Shown here piece by piece: positions 1-7,188 of a stretch of DNA of 16,823 nucleotides. Source of the stretch: Desulfobacteraceae bacterium UBA5852 (GTDB lineage: Bacteria; Desulfobacterota; Desulfobacteria; Desulfobacterales; UBA5852); NCBI GenBank assembly GCA_002432195.1, contig DJGG01000085.1:1-16823 (forward strand), in the 5' to 3' direction. The translations under genes were made by a program, and so were the position numbers. The notes beneath the pieces are model-generated. The model did no database searches. It saw only the letters and a program-made list of their open reading frames with translations, and was not told where the DNA came from. The stretch's first letter is position 1. Every line of letters begins with the position of its first letter.

Positions 1-246
1 CGGCTGTCTGAACCCCTTAGGCTCCGTTGGCGCGGCCGCCGCGGCATAGGATGGATGCGGATTGATGGGCGTCCGCGAGCGGAGTCGACTGTTAATCCAG
101 CCCAGCGGCCGTGCCTACGGGGCCTTGGGGGTGAGTTCCGCCCGGTCCGGAGATCGTCCCCGACCTGCCGACCCGCCAACGCACCCTCTGGCCTGCAAGG
201 CGTCCTCCGATCCTTCCGATACCCAACCGTCCCTGGAGGCTTCCGC
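1..246. other. upstream flank without a recognisable gene
   Basis: No reading frame here resembles a known protein. The frame that runs into the nucleoside hydrolase is open from position 55, but its translation is Arg/Pro-rich and low in information, as GC-rich noncoding DNA often is. I see no convincing sigma-70 promoter or terminator. The last part holds the ribosome binding site (GGAGG, 235-239) of the next gene. Confidence 0.5.
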
Positions 247-927
247 TTGCCCCCCGCCAAGATCATTCTGGACCTGGACAACGGTCTCACCGGACCTGTG
301 CAGGACGTGGACGACGCCCTGGCGCTGGCCCTGGCCCTCCTGGCGGCCCCGGAAATCGCCCCCCGGATCAGGGGCGTGGTCCACATGGGAGGCGTGTTCG
401 CGCCCCCGGGCGGTGGCGCGGTCTGGCAGACTCCCGACATCCCGGATGCGGTCTGGCGCACGACCCTGCGCTTCAACACGCTTTTCGACCCGGAAGCCGC
501 GGCCGTGGTCTTCCGTTCCGGGGTTCCCGTCACGCTCGTGCCGGCCAATGTCACCGTGCGCGTCTTCTGGCGCCCGGGGCACCAGGCCCGGCTGGGGCGC
601 CACACCGGGGCCCTCCAGGGCTACCTACACCGCTGGGTGGGACCCTGGCTGGAATGGAGCCGACGGATCCGTCGCCTCCCGGGGGCGCACCTCCACGACC
701 CCCTGACCCTGGGGGTGGCGATGGACCCGGATTTCTGTCGATTCGCGGAGTTGCGGGTGAATGTGGCGCGGCTCCTGGGGGAGCGGCCGGGCTGGCTGGG
801 GCGGGGACGCACCGGCCTGCCCGTGCGGGCGGCGGTGGGCGTGGCGGCGGAACGCTTCGAGGACTTCCTGGAGGAGCGGCTGTGCGCCCCCTTGCGACCG
901 CGCTACCGCGCGGCCCCCGGCGCCTGA
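247..927 (+). pseudogene. nucleoside hydrolase (IunH family) with a large in-frame internal deletion
   Basis: Nucleoside hydrolases cleave the N-glycosidic bond of nucleosides for purine/pyrimidine salvage in the cytoplasm. The start chosen is TTG 247, because GGAGG sits 7 nt upstream and the translation begins directly with the family N-terminus. Visible motifs are the Asp-rich calcium site (D9, D11, D20, D22, D23), then VHMGG (44-49), the DPEAA region (81-85) and the C-terminal HDPL (150-153). The product is only 226 aa against about 310-330 for the family. Residues near 24-38 run straight from the first helix (DDALALALAL) into the strand before VHMGG. About 90-100 residues are therefore absent, including the GN loop and the GPLTN segment. 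The frame is kept, so a product could be made, but an intact active site is unlikely. The gene faces the GatZ-like gene with only 46 bp between stop codons. The family is clear; loss of function is inferred. Confidence 0.75.
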
Positions 928-973
928 CGCTCCCGCGGAATTCCCGGAACCCTGCCTTGCGGATCGAGGCGTT

Positions 974-2305
974 TCAGCCTCCGGGCTCCCGGCCCGCCGC
1001 CGCCGGATCGCAGACCCGGGCGTACACCGCCGTCACCTCCATGATCTTGTGGCGGATCAGATCCCGGGGACGGTTGGCCAGCCGGCCTTCCCGGAGGGCC
1101 TCGGCCTGCCGGGGGAGAAATTGGCTCACCAGGGAAAGGGGCGGGGGCATGGCTTCCAGGTTGGCCTGCAGGCGCTCCAGGCGGCGGACCACCTCGGGGC
1201 CCGACCAGTAGTAGCGGATCCGGTCGGAAAGCCCGTAGCGACGCAGGTAGGCCAGGTCCGCCGGGCTTCCCCGGTAATGCTCGCGCCAGTGCTCGGGCCG
1301 GGCCAGCATCGCCGCCTCCAAGGCTTCCATGACCCCCGACGGGGCCAGGCCCCGGTGCCGTCGCGCCAGGATCGCCTCCACCCGGGCCAGGGCCTCCACG
1401 GCCTCCCGCAGGGCGAAGGTCAGCCGCGGGCCCACCTTGAGGATGGCGAAGCGGTCGGTCACCAGGCGGCGCAGGCCTTCCGGCTGCTGGAAATCCGTGG
1501 AGTGGGCCTCGAAGACCAGATGGGGATGGGCTGCCAGAACCTCCCGCAACCCCCGGCAGCGCTGGGGATCGTAGTCCCGGATCTCCTCCGGGTAGAACTC
1601 CAGGCCCGGCTGCACCACCACGGCCAGCACCCGCTGCCAGAAAGCCTCCAGGCCCGCCGCCGCGAAGGCGGCGCGCGTTTCCCCGATGGTGCGCTCCAGG
1701 GACTCCGGGGAGGTCACCGGCGGGGCTTCCCGGGGGCTCCGGCCACCGCCCGGCACGGGCGTGTCGGTGCCCACCACGAGCCAGGGCAATTCCCGCGCGC
1801 CCATTTCCGCCCATGCTGCGGCCGCCGCCCGGCACAGGTGCACGGTACGGCCCACGGCCAACTCCGGCGGCAGGGCCCCGTCGGAGTCCGTGGGATCCCC
1901 CGCGCAGACCACGGCGGCATCCAGGTGCAGCTTGCGGAAGCCGGCCCGCACGCAGGCCCTTACCAGGGCCGCGGCTTTTTCCAGGGCCTGGGGGGCGGGC
2001 AACCGCCGCCAGGGGTAGGGGCCCAGGTGATCGGCCCCCAGGATCAGCCTCCCCGGCGGCAGCCCTGCCTGGCGGGCCATCCGGGCCACCAGGCCCCCGA
2101 AATCTCCGGGAGTCATTCCCGTATAGCCCCCTTCCAGGTTCACCTGGCTGGCGGTGGCCTCGACGAGCACGGCGGACCCATCGCGCCGGCCCTGGTGGAG
2201 CGCGGCCTCCAGCGCCAGGGGGTGCGCGGTGCAGGCCGCCCAGGTGCCCGGCACCCCGCCGGCCGCGGGGGCCTGGCGAAGCTGGTCCAATCTCCTGAAT
2301 GGCAT
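974..2305 (-). CDS. D-tagatose-1,6-bisphosphate aldolase subunit GatZ/KbaZ-like protein
   Basis: This 443-aa protein spans the whole GatZ/KbaZ family (E. coli members are about 420-426 aa). Family signatures in order are AHPLALEAAL with VEATASQVN and GGYTGMTP near the N-terminus, GADHLGPYPW, KLHLDAA, VFEAHSTDFQ, AILKVGPRLTFALREA and DRIRYYW. In enterobacteria GatZ/KbaZ supports the class II aldolase GatY/KbaY in galactitol or N-acetylgalactosamine breakdown. Some relatives have been discussed as sugar or sugar-phosphate epimerases. The ATG at 2305 is preceded by a GGCGAGG-type Shine-Dalgarno. No aldolase GatY, sugar PTS or kinase lies in the window, so the substrate cannot be inferred from context. 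The gene is divergent from the CDP-alcohol phosphatidyltransferase and convergent with the broken nucleoside hydrolase. Family assignment is firm; the exact reaction is not. Confidence 0.88.
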   Translation of the reverse strand: MPFRRLDQLRQAPAAGGVPGTWAACTAHPLALEAALHQGRRDGSAVLVEATASQVNLEGGYTGMTPGDFGGLVARMARQAGLPPGRLILGADHLGPYPWRRLPAPQALEKAAALVRACVRAGFRKLHLDAAVVCAGDPTDSDGALPPELAVGRTVHLCRAAAAAWAEMGARELPWLVVGTDTPVPGGGRSPREAPPVTSPESLERTIGETRAAFAAAGLEAFWQRVLAVVVQPGLEFYPEEIRDYDPQRCRGLREVLAAHPHLVFEAHSTDFQQPEGLRRLVTDRFAILKVGPRLTFALREAVEALARVEAILARRHRGLAPSGVMEALEAAMLARPEHWREHYRGSPADLAYLRRYGLSDRIRYYWSGPEVVRRLERLQANLEAMPPPLSLVSQFLPRQAEALREGRLANRPRDLIRHKIMEVTAVYARVCDPAAAGREPGG

Positions 2306-2393
2306 GGCCGACGACCTCGCCTTCTCCCCGGCAATCGCCCCGGGCCTTGCGCGGCACCGGCCGACGGCCCATGTTCAGGCTTGCCGGGTTTCC

Positions 2394-2423
2394 TTGACAG
2401 GGGGTCGAGCTTTCCCCTATGAT
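2394..2423 (+). promoter_or_regulatory. sigma-70 promoter for the CDP-alcohol phosphatidyltransferase gene
   Basis: A consensus -35 box TTGACA (2394-2399) is followed after 18 nt by TATGAT (2418-2423). Transcription should start near 2430. That leaves a leader of about 195 nt before the start codon at 2625. The leader contains a CAGGCTGCCTG hairpin around 2510-2520, but I recognise no known riboswitch in it. The rest of the 319-bp divergent intergenic region holds no gene. Confidence 0.7.
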
Positions 2424-2624
2424 TCCCGAGTTTGGGCCGCCCGGGAGCGCCCGCCGCCCGCTGACGTCCGCCCCGCCGGCCTTGACCGCCTGAAAGTCAA
2501 CGGCACCTCAGGCTGCCTGATCCGCCAGAGCCCGGCCACCTGCCGCCACGCTGCCAGGGAACCCTCCCCGACACCGGGAAGGCAGGCCGACGTTCTGGCC
2601 GCCACATCCCGGAGTGCAAAACCG

Positions 2625-4106
2625 ATGCCCAATGCTGTCACCCTGCCCGGCAAACTCGCCGCCATTCTGGTTTACAGCCGCCCCCTGCTGGTCTTCGGCG
2701 GCATGCTTTGCGCCATCGGCGTCATGTGGTTCCGGGATCCGGTGGCCTACACCGTCGGCGTGAGCCTGCTGGTGCTCTCCATGAGCTTCGATCTGGTGGA
2801 CGGCTGGTTCGCGGCCCGCTTTCGCCCCAACGCGCCCCTGGCCCACCTGGCCGACCGCATCATGGACAAGCTGGTCTATTCCATCATCTTCCCCGTCATC
2901 GCCGCCGGCATGATGTGGCGCCTGCTCGTGATCTCCCCCGCCCACACCCGGGGCGAGCTGCTTCACGCCATCCTGGTGCTGCTGCTCTGCGTCACCGTGC
3001 TGATCCGTGACAACTTCGCGGCCTTCATGCGGGGGTTTGCCATCCGCCAGGGGGTCGAGCCCGAGTACAGCGAATACAACCGCCTGCGCACCATGGTGGC
3101 CGCCCCCGTGAGCGCCCTGCTCTACGCCTATGCCTTCTATGTTCCGGAGGGGCCGGCCTCGCGGCTCTATTCCGGCGCCTCCTGGCTGGGCAACCTGCCC
3201 CTCCAGGCCCTCTTCTTCGTGGAGATCCTCTTTCTGGTCATCAATTTCGGTTCCATCGCCGGCTACTGCCGGAAATACGGCACCGTCTGCCTGGACGAGC
3301 TCTGCCTGGGCGACGAGGTGCTGCGGCGCAAGATCCTGGCCGCCTTCCCCAACGCCCTCACCGTGATGAACGCCATGATGGGGCTGATGGCGGTTTTCCT
3401 CGCCTACCAGGGGCGGGTGCGCGAATCCTACCTCATGCTCATCGGCGCGGCAACCTTCGACAAACTGGACGGGGCCCTGGCGCGGCGCCTGGGGTTGACC
3501 GAGCCCCTGCCCGAGGAGCCTCCCCGGCGCATCAACTTCGGCAACCTCATGGACGATTTCGCCGACGGGCTCAGCTTCTGCATCGTTCCGGCCTGGATAT
3601 TCTACGTCTGCCTGCGCCAACTGTCCGGGGATGCCTTCGCCGGCCTGCCCGTGGGCCTGGCCGCCCTGTTCTATGCCGCCATGGGGGTAGGGCGCCTGAT
3701 CTACTTCACCTTGGACAAAAACCCCATCCCCGGGTTCTTCAAGGGGCTGCCCAGCCCCGCCGGGGCCCTCCTGGTGGTGGCCCCTCTCATCATGTTCAAC
3801 CAGGCCATCGGCCAGTCGGAGGACTGGATGCGTTTCTGGGGGCACTTCGCCTTCGGCCTCACCATCTTCACCGGCATCCTGATGAACCTCTACTTCATCC
3901 GCTACCTCCACATGGGGCGCTACATGAGCCGCAACCCGTGGTTTACCCGCGTCTCCCTCCTGCTGCTGCTCACGGTCCTCACGCCCTACTTCGGGGTGGT
4001 ATGCCTGGTTTACATGCTGCTCTATGTGCTGTCCCCCCTGGTGACCGGCCGCATCGACCCGGCCGTGGCCGCCCGGGAGCAGCGCCAGGCCAACGGCGCC
4101 CACTGA
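2625..4106 (+). CDS. tandem-domain CDP-alcohol phosphatidyltransferase (PssA-like second half)
   Basis: This is a 493-aa polytopic membrane protein of phospholipid synthesis. CDP-alcohol phosphatidyltransferases move a phosphatidyl group from CDP-diacylglycerol to an alcohol. There are two copies of the catalytic fold. The N-terminal half has D56xxD59G60, D77 and D81, but the usual AR becomes A63-A64 and the usual Gly is A73. The C-terminal half has D279xxD282GxxA286R287, then G306, D310 and D314. About 18 residues separate R287 from G306 where the motif normally has 8. Residues 241-253 (FPNALTVMNAMMG) and 370-381 (GFFKGLPSPAGA) resemble bacterial phosphatidylserine synthase PssA. Single-domain members are about 180-280 aa, so this is a fusion or duplication. 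The ATG at 2625 has GGAG 10 nt upstream. The substrate of the first half is unknown; the second is probably serine or a similar alcohol. Confidence 0.85.
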   Translation: MPNAVTLPGKLAAILVYSRPLLVFGGMLCAIGVMWFRDPVAYTVGVSLLVLSMSFDLVDGWFAARFRPNAPLAHLADRIMDKLVYSIIFPVIAAGMMWRLLVISPAHTRGELLHAILVLLLCVTVLIRDNFAAFMRGFAIRQGVEPEYSEYNRLRTMVAAPVSALLYAYAFYVPEGPASRLYSGASWLGNLPLQALFFVEILFLVINFGSIAGYCRKYGTVCLDELCLGDEVLRRKILAAFPNALTVMNAMMGLMAVFLAYQGRVRESYLMLIGAATFDKLDGALARRLGLTEPLPEEPPRRINFGNLMDDFADGLSFCIVPAWIFYVCLRQLSGDAFAGLPVGLAALFYAAMGVGRLIYFTLDKNPIPGFFKGLPSPAGALLVVAPLIMFNQAIGQSEDWMRFWGHFAFGLTIFTGILMNLYFIRYLHMGRYMSRNPWFTRVSLLLLLTVLTPYFGVVCLVYMLLYVLSPLVTGRIDPAVAAREQRQANGAH

Positions 4107-4152
4107 CCACCGGCTTCCCCTTGCCGGCGCTACCCGTGCCCGGCCCGGGGGC

Positions 4153-4181
4153 TTGACGAATTCGCGCAAAGCCTCTATAGG
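4153..4181 (+). promoter_or_regulatory. sigma-70 promoter for efpL
   Basis: TTGACG (4153-4158) and TATAGG (4176-4181) are separated by 17 nt. The expected transcript starts near 4188, giving a leader of about 56 nt before the efpL ATG. efpL therefore probably has its own promoter rather than depending only on the upstream lipid gene. Confidence 0.7.
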
Positions 4182-4243
4182 CCCGTCTGCCGGCCACATC
4201 GCCGGGACCCCCAGGCCCGGACGCCACGCGAGGGAAACCATCC

Positions 4244-4810
4244 ATGCCCAAAGCAAGCAACCTGAAAAAAGGCGATATCGTCAAACTCGAGGGGGGCGTC
4301 TACATCGCCCGGGAGATCGAGGTCCAGACCCCCTCGGCCCGCGGCAGCGCGACCCTCTACAAAGTACGCTTCCACCATGTCACCACCCGCCAGAAGCTCG
4401 ACATGTCCTTCAAGGGCGGGGAGATGCTGGAGATGGCCGACCTGACCCGCCGGTCGGTGAGTTTCCTCTACCGCGACCGGGACGACTTCGTCTTCATGGA
4501 CACCGCGGACTATGGGCAGTACACCCTGCCGCGGGAGCAGTTGGGGGATCAGGTCGACTGGCTTGCCGAGGGCCTGGAAGGCCTCTCCCTGATGCTGCTG
4601 GACGGCCTGCCCCTCGCCATGGAGCTGCCCGCCTCCGTGGAGCTGGAGATCGTGGACACGCCCCCGGCCATCAAGGGGGCCACGGCCACCAACCGGACCA
4701 AGCCCGCGACACTCTCCAACGGCGTGGAAATCCAGGTCCCGGACTACCTGGCCGCAGGCGATCGCGTGAGGGTCAACACCCAGACCGGCAAATTCATGTC
4801 CCGGGCCTGA
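4244..4810 (+). CDS. efpL: elongation factor P-like protein EfpL (YeiP)
   Basis: This 188-aa protein matches the three-domain EF-P paralogue YeiP/EfpL along its whole length. EF-P-type proteins bind the ribosome between the P and E sites and relieve stalling at proline-rich sequences. The tip loop of domain I reads TPSARGSATLYK (29-40), with arginine at residue 33. This is the EfpL signature, in place of the lysine that is modified in many EF-Ps. Further family signatures are DLTRR (near 66), FMDTADYGQY (near 85) and the C-terminal segment from AIKGATATNRTKPATLSNG (near 144). The ATG at 4244 follows an AGGGA element. A dedicated promoter precedes it, and ychJ-like and nitroreductase genes follow in the same direction. 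The neighbouring genes encode many Pro-rich stretches, which would suit such a factor. Confidence 0.95.
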   Translation: MPKASNLKKGDIVKLEGGVYIAREIEVQTPSARGSATLYKVRFHHVTTRQKLDMSFKGGEMLEMADLTRRSVSFLYRDRDDFVFMDTADYGQYTLPREQLGDQVDWLAEGLEGLSLMLLDGLPLAMELPASVELEIVDTPPAIKGATATNRTKPATLSNGVEIQVPDYLAAGDRVRVNTQTGKFMSRA

Positions 4811-4891
4811 TACCGAATCCCGATGCTCCAAGCCCAAACCCGAAGTTCAATCGACGATCCGTCCCTTCCGGACCCCGAGGAGAGCGACACC

Positions 4892-5380
4892 ATGAGCACA
4901 TGCCCCTGCGGCAGCGGCCAGTCCCTGGCCGACTGCTGCGCCCCCCGCATCGACGGCACGCGCCCGGCCGAAACGGCCGAAGCCCTCATGCGCGCCCGCT
5001 ACACCGCCTTCACCCAGGTGGCGGTGGACTACCTCTACGAGACCATCCACCCCACCAAGCGCGGGGATTTCGACAAGGCCAAGATTCGCAAGTGGGCGGC
5101 CTCTTCCGAATGGCAAGGGCTGGAAATCCGTCACACCGCGGACGGCGGCGCGGAGGACACCACGGGCGTGGTGGAGTTCGTGGCCACCTACTACGAAAAG
5201 GGGCGCCAGCAGGGGCACCACGAAATCGCCCAGTTCCGCAAGGAAGACAACCGATGGTACTTCCTGGACGGGGAGGCCCCCAAGCCGGAACAGTTCCGCC
5301 GTCCCGGGCCCAAGGTGGGCCGAAACGACCCCTGCCCCTGCGGCAGCGGCCGCAAATTCAAGAAATGCTGCGGCGCCTGA
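4892..5380 (+). CDS. ychJ: YchJ family protein with two SEC-C zinc motifs
   Basis: This 162-aa protein has a SEC-C type Cys cluster at each end: CPCGSG at 4-9 with CC at 15-16, and DPCPCGSG at 146-153 with CC at 159-160. Between them is the YchJ/NTF2-like core (LMRARYTAF near 32-40, WQGLEI, VVEFVATY). SEC-C motifs bind zinc, as at the SecA C-terminus. YchJ itself has no settled function. I chose ATG 4892 rather than the in-frame ATG at 4823: it has GAGGAG about 9 nt upstream, and the first SEC-C motif starts immediately. The gene lies 81 bp after efpL and 37 bp before the nitroreductase gene, so the three may be co-transcribed. Confidence 0.9.
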   Translation: MSTCPCGSGQSLADCCAPRIDGTRPAETAEALMRARYTAFTQVAVDYLYETIHPTKRGDFDKAKIRKWAASSEWQGLEIRHTADGGAEDTTGVVEFVATYYEKGRQQGHHEIAQFRKEDNRWYFLDGEAPKPEQFRRPGPKVGRNDPCPCGSGRKFKKCCGA

Positions 5381-5417
5381 CGGCCGCCGCACGCATGGCC
5401 GATTCGGGAGGCGTACC

Positions 5418-5966
5418 ATGTTTCTACCCCTGATCCGGGCGCGGCGCAGCATCCGCCGTTTCACCCCCCAGCCGGTGGCCCCCGAGGCCATCGCCCGCCT
5501 GGCGGAGGCCGCCTTGCGGGCGCCGTCCTCCCGCGGTCTCAACCCCTGGGAATTCGTCTTCGTGGAGGACGCCGCGCGTCTCCAGCGCCTGGCCCAGGCC
5601 AAGCCCCACGGGGCCTCCTTCCTGGCCAAGGCCCCCTTGGGGGTGGCGGTCTGCGCCGACCCCCAGCGCTGTGACGTCTGGGTGGAGGATTGCGCCATCG
5701 CCGTGACCTACATCCAGCTGGCTGCCCAGGCCGAGGGCCTGGGCAGCTGCTGGATCCAGATCCGGCGCCGGCAGCATGCCGGCGGCGCCCCGGCCGCCGA
5801 CCACGTGCGCACGGTGCTGGAACTGCCCGGGCACCTGGAGGTCGAGGCCCTCATCGCCATCGGCCACCCCGCCGAGCACCTGCCGCCCCACCCGCCGGAG
5901 CGCCTGCCGCGGAACCGTCTCCACCGGGACGTCTACGGGACACCGCTGACCGTCGACCTCGAGTGA
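5418..5966 (+). CDS. nitroreductase family FMN-dependent oxidoreductase
   Basis: This 182-aa protein belongs to the small flavin nitroreductases, which use FMN and NAD(P)H to reduce nitro compounds, quinones or other acceptors. The N-terminal FMN-phosphate signature RARRSIRRF is at residues 7-15, followed by APSSRGLNPWEFVFVED. The middle contains DCAIAVTYIQLAAQAEGLGS and CWIQIR. The C-terminal third has EALIAIGHPAE and a short tail ending in RDVYG. A strong GGGAGG lies 7-12 nt before ATG 5418. It is the last gene of a forward group (efpL, ychJ, nitroreductase). The physiological substrate cannot be read from the sequence. Confidence 0.9.
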   Translation: MFLPLIRARRSIRRFTPQPVAPEAIARLAEAALRAPSSRGLNPWEFVFVEDAARLQRLAQAKPHGASFLAKAPLGVAVCADPQRCDVWVEDCAIAVTYIQLAAQAEGLGSCWIQIRRRQHAGGAPAADHVRTVLELPGHLEVEALIAIGHPAEHLPPHPPERLPRNRLHRDVYGTPLTVDLE

Positions 5967-6040
5967 CGCGCCTTCCGGGATGCCGGGGGATGGGCTCCCG
6001 CAGTCCCCAGGCGCCAGACCGGCGGCGGAGCATCCGCGCC

Positions 6041-6907
6041 TCACGCCCCTGCCGCTTGATCCACAGGCGCGTCGAAGGGTAGAATCCGCACCCGCGCCCC
6101 CCAGGGTCGCCAGCGGGCGGGGTCCGTGGGGCCGAAGAAGACGCGGGTATCCACACCCAAGAGTCCCGCCAGGTGGGCCGGTCCGCTGTCGTTGGCCACC
6201 AGGCAGACGGCGCCGGCGAGACCAGCGGCCAACTCCTCCAGGGACGGCCGGCGCCAGAGGGTCCAGACCTTGGGCAAGACCCGGTCCAACCCGCTTTCCA
6301 GTTCCACTTCCCCCACCAGAAACACCGGTCGGATACCCCGACCCTCAAACGTCGCTGCACAGGCCAGGAAGTGCTCCATGGGCGCCCGCTTGGCCGACCC
6401 GCCGGCACCCGGGGCCAGCACGGCATAGGGAGTTGTCCCGAAAGGGGTTCCGGCAAGGGGCGCGGCAAACGCCTGGAGGGTCAAGGGGGCGATGGCGGAG
6501 GTCACCTCTCCCAGCACCTGGTGGAGGTACTCGGTCATGTGGAGCCCACCCTGGGGCGCGCGGGAAGGACGCCAGACCGCCATATGGGCGCCCCGGACCC
6601 GGAAGGGATCGCGTTCCGGAGGCTCCGGGGCGTTTCCCAGGAAGGCCACCACGGCGGCCCCGGCAAATAGCGGGTCGCGGCCCTGCGAGGGGCCGAAAAG
6701 CCGCAGGCGATCGTAGGAGAGCACCCGCGGGGCAGCCCCCAGGATCTTCAGCAGTTCTACATTCGGCAGGGTGCCCACCACGCTGACGCTCCGCCGGGGG
6801 GCCGCCTCGGCCAGGGCCCGCAGGACCGGCGCCAGCAAGAGCGTGTCCCCCAGGGCGCCGGGTTTGACCACCACCAGGGGTCTGGTATATGCAGCCAGTG
6901 TCATCAT
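6041..6907 (-). CDS. glycosyltransferase family 9 (heptosyltransferase-like) protein
   Basis: This 288-aa protein fits the GT9 family, which includes ADP-heptose:LPS heptosyltransferases of outer-membrane core synthesis. The N-terminal Rossmann half begins VVVKPGALGDTLLLAPVLRAL (residues about 11-31), the typical start of these enzymes. The C-terminal half holds LAPGAGGSAKRAP and NDSGPAHLAGLLGVDTRVFF, the nucleotide-sugar binding region, then GPTDPARWRPWG. It is somewhat shorter than typical members (about 330-350 aa) but both halves are present. Two adjacent ATGs (6907 and 6904) could start it; GAAGG lies 5 nt before the first and 8 nt before the second. No other LPS genes flank it, so the acceptor is unknown. 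Confidence 0.88.
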   Translation of the reverse strand: MMTLAAYTRPLVVVKPGALGDTLLLAPVLRALAEAAPRRSVSVVGTLPNVELLKILGAAPRVLSYDRLRLFGPSQGRDPLFAGAAVVAFLGNAPEPPERDPFRVRGAHMAVWRPSRAPQGGLHMTEYLHQVLGEVTSAIAPLTLQAFAAPLAGTPFGTTPYAVLAPGAGGSAKRAPMEHFLACAATFEGRGIRPVFLVGEVELESGLDRVLPKVWTLWRRPSLEELAAGLAGAVCLVANDSGPAHLAGLLGVDTRVFFGPTDPARWRPWGARVRILPFDAPVDQAAGA

Positions 6908-6991
6908 GGGCGCCTTCGTCGCGGAGGCTCGACTTCCGGGGTCGGCACGGTAACCCCGCGCCTCAACCCCCAGGTGACATCGGGAGGAAGC

Positions 6992-7183
6992 ATGGAGTTG
7001 TTCAGCCTACCGGAGGTAGGAGGACCTGTACGCCGAATTTGAGGCCATGGCGGCTTCGTGGCGCGCCTCGGCGCCCTGCCGGCCGGGGTGCGCCTTCTGC
7101 TGCACCTCCTGGAGCAGCCCGGGTTCCTCGAAACCTATGGCAGTGGGGGATTCGATCCCGGGGCCGTGGCCGCCTATCAGGCT
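6992..7183 (+). pseudogene. frameshifted relic of a small CxxxCxxCC protein (YkgJ-like?)
   Basis: ATG 6992 has a GGAGG just upstream (6983-6987) and opens MELFSLPE, but the frame stops at TGA 7040. One frame over, from 7023, the DNA reads DLYAEFEAMAASWRA and then CRPGCAFCC, with C or G at nearly every third position. Joining the two gives a convincing N-terminus. The join needs removal of about 7 nt around 7015-7022, where GGAGG is locally repeated. CRPGCAFCC resembles the start of YkgJ-family Cys-cluster proteins, which are putative Fe/Zn chelators. After it this frame stops looking coding, while the original frame again looks coding (LLHLLEQPGF to about 7183). I read this as a short, twice-shifted gene remnant. 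A real 16-aa ORF or chance similarity is possible. Confidence 0.35.
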
Positions 7184-7188
7184 GTGGA

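Noticed and set aside
761..2422. Long open forward frame across the GatZ-like gene
   Set aside because: It is antisense to a full-length, well-conserved GatZ/KbaZ protein. Its translation is Gly/Gln/His/Pro-rich without any motif, as expected for the opposite strand of a high-GC gene.
2508..4256. Long open reverse frame across the CDP-alcohol phosphatidyltransferase gene
   Set aside because: Antisense to a clear membrane enzyme; the translation is a low-complexity mix of His, Gln, Glu and Gly and lacks a ribosome binding site.
7040..7042. In-frame TGA as a possible selenocysteine codon
   Set aside because: The sequence before the TGA fits better with a frameshift into the neighbouring frame, no bacterial SECIS-like hairpin with a suitable loop follows, and the context does not match a known selenoprotein.
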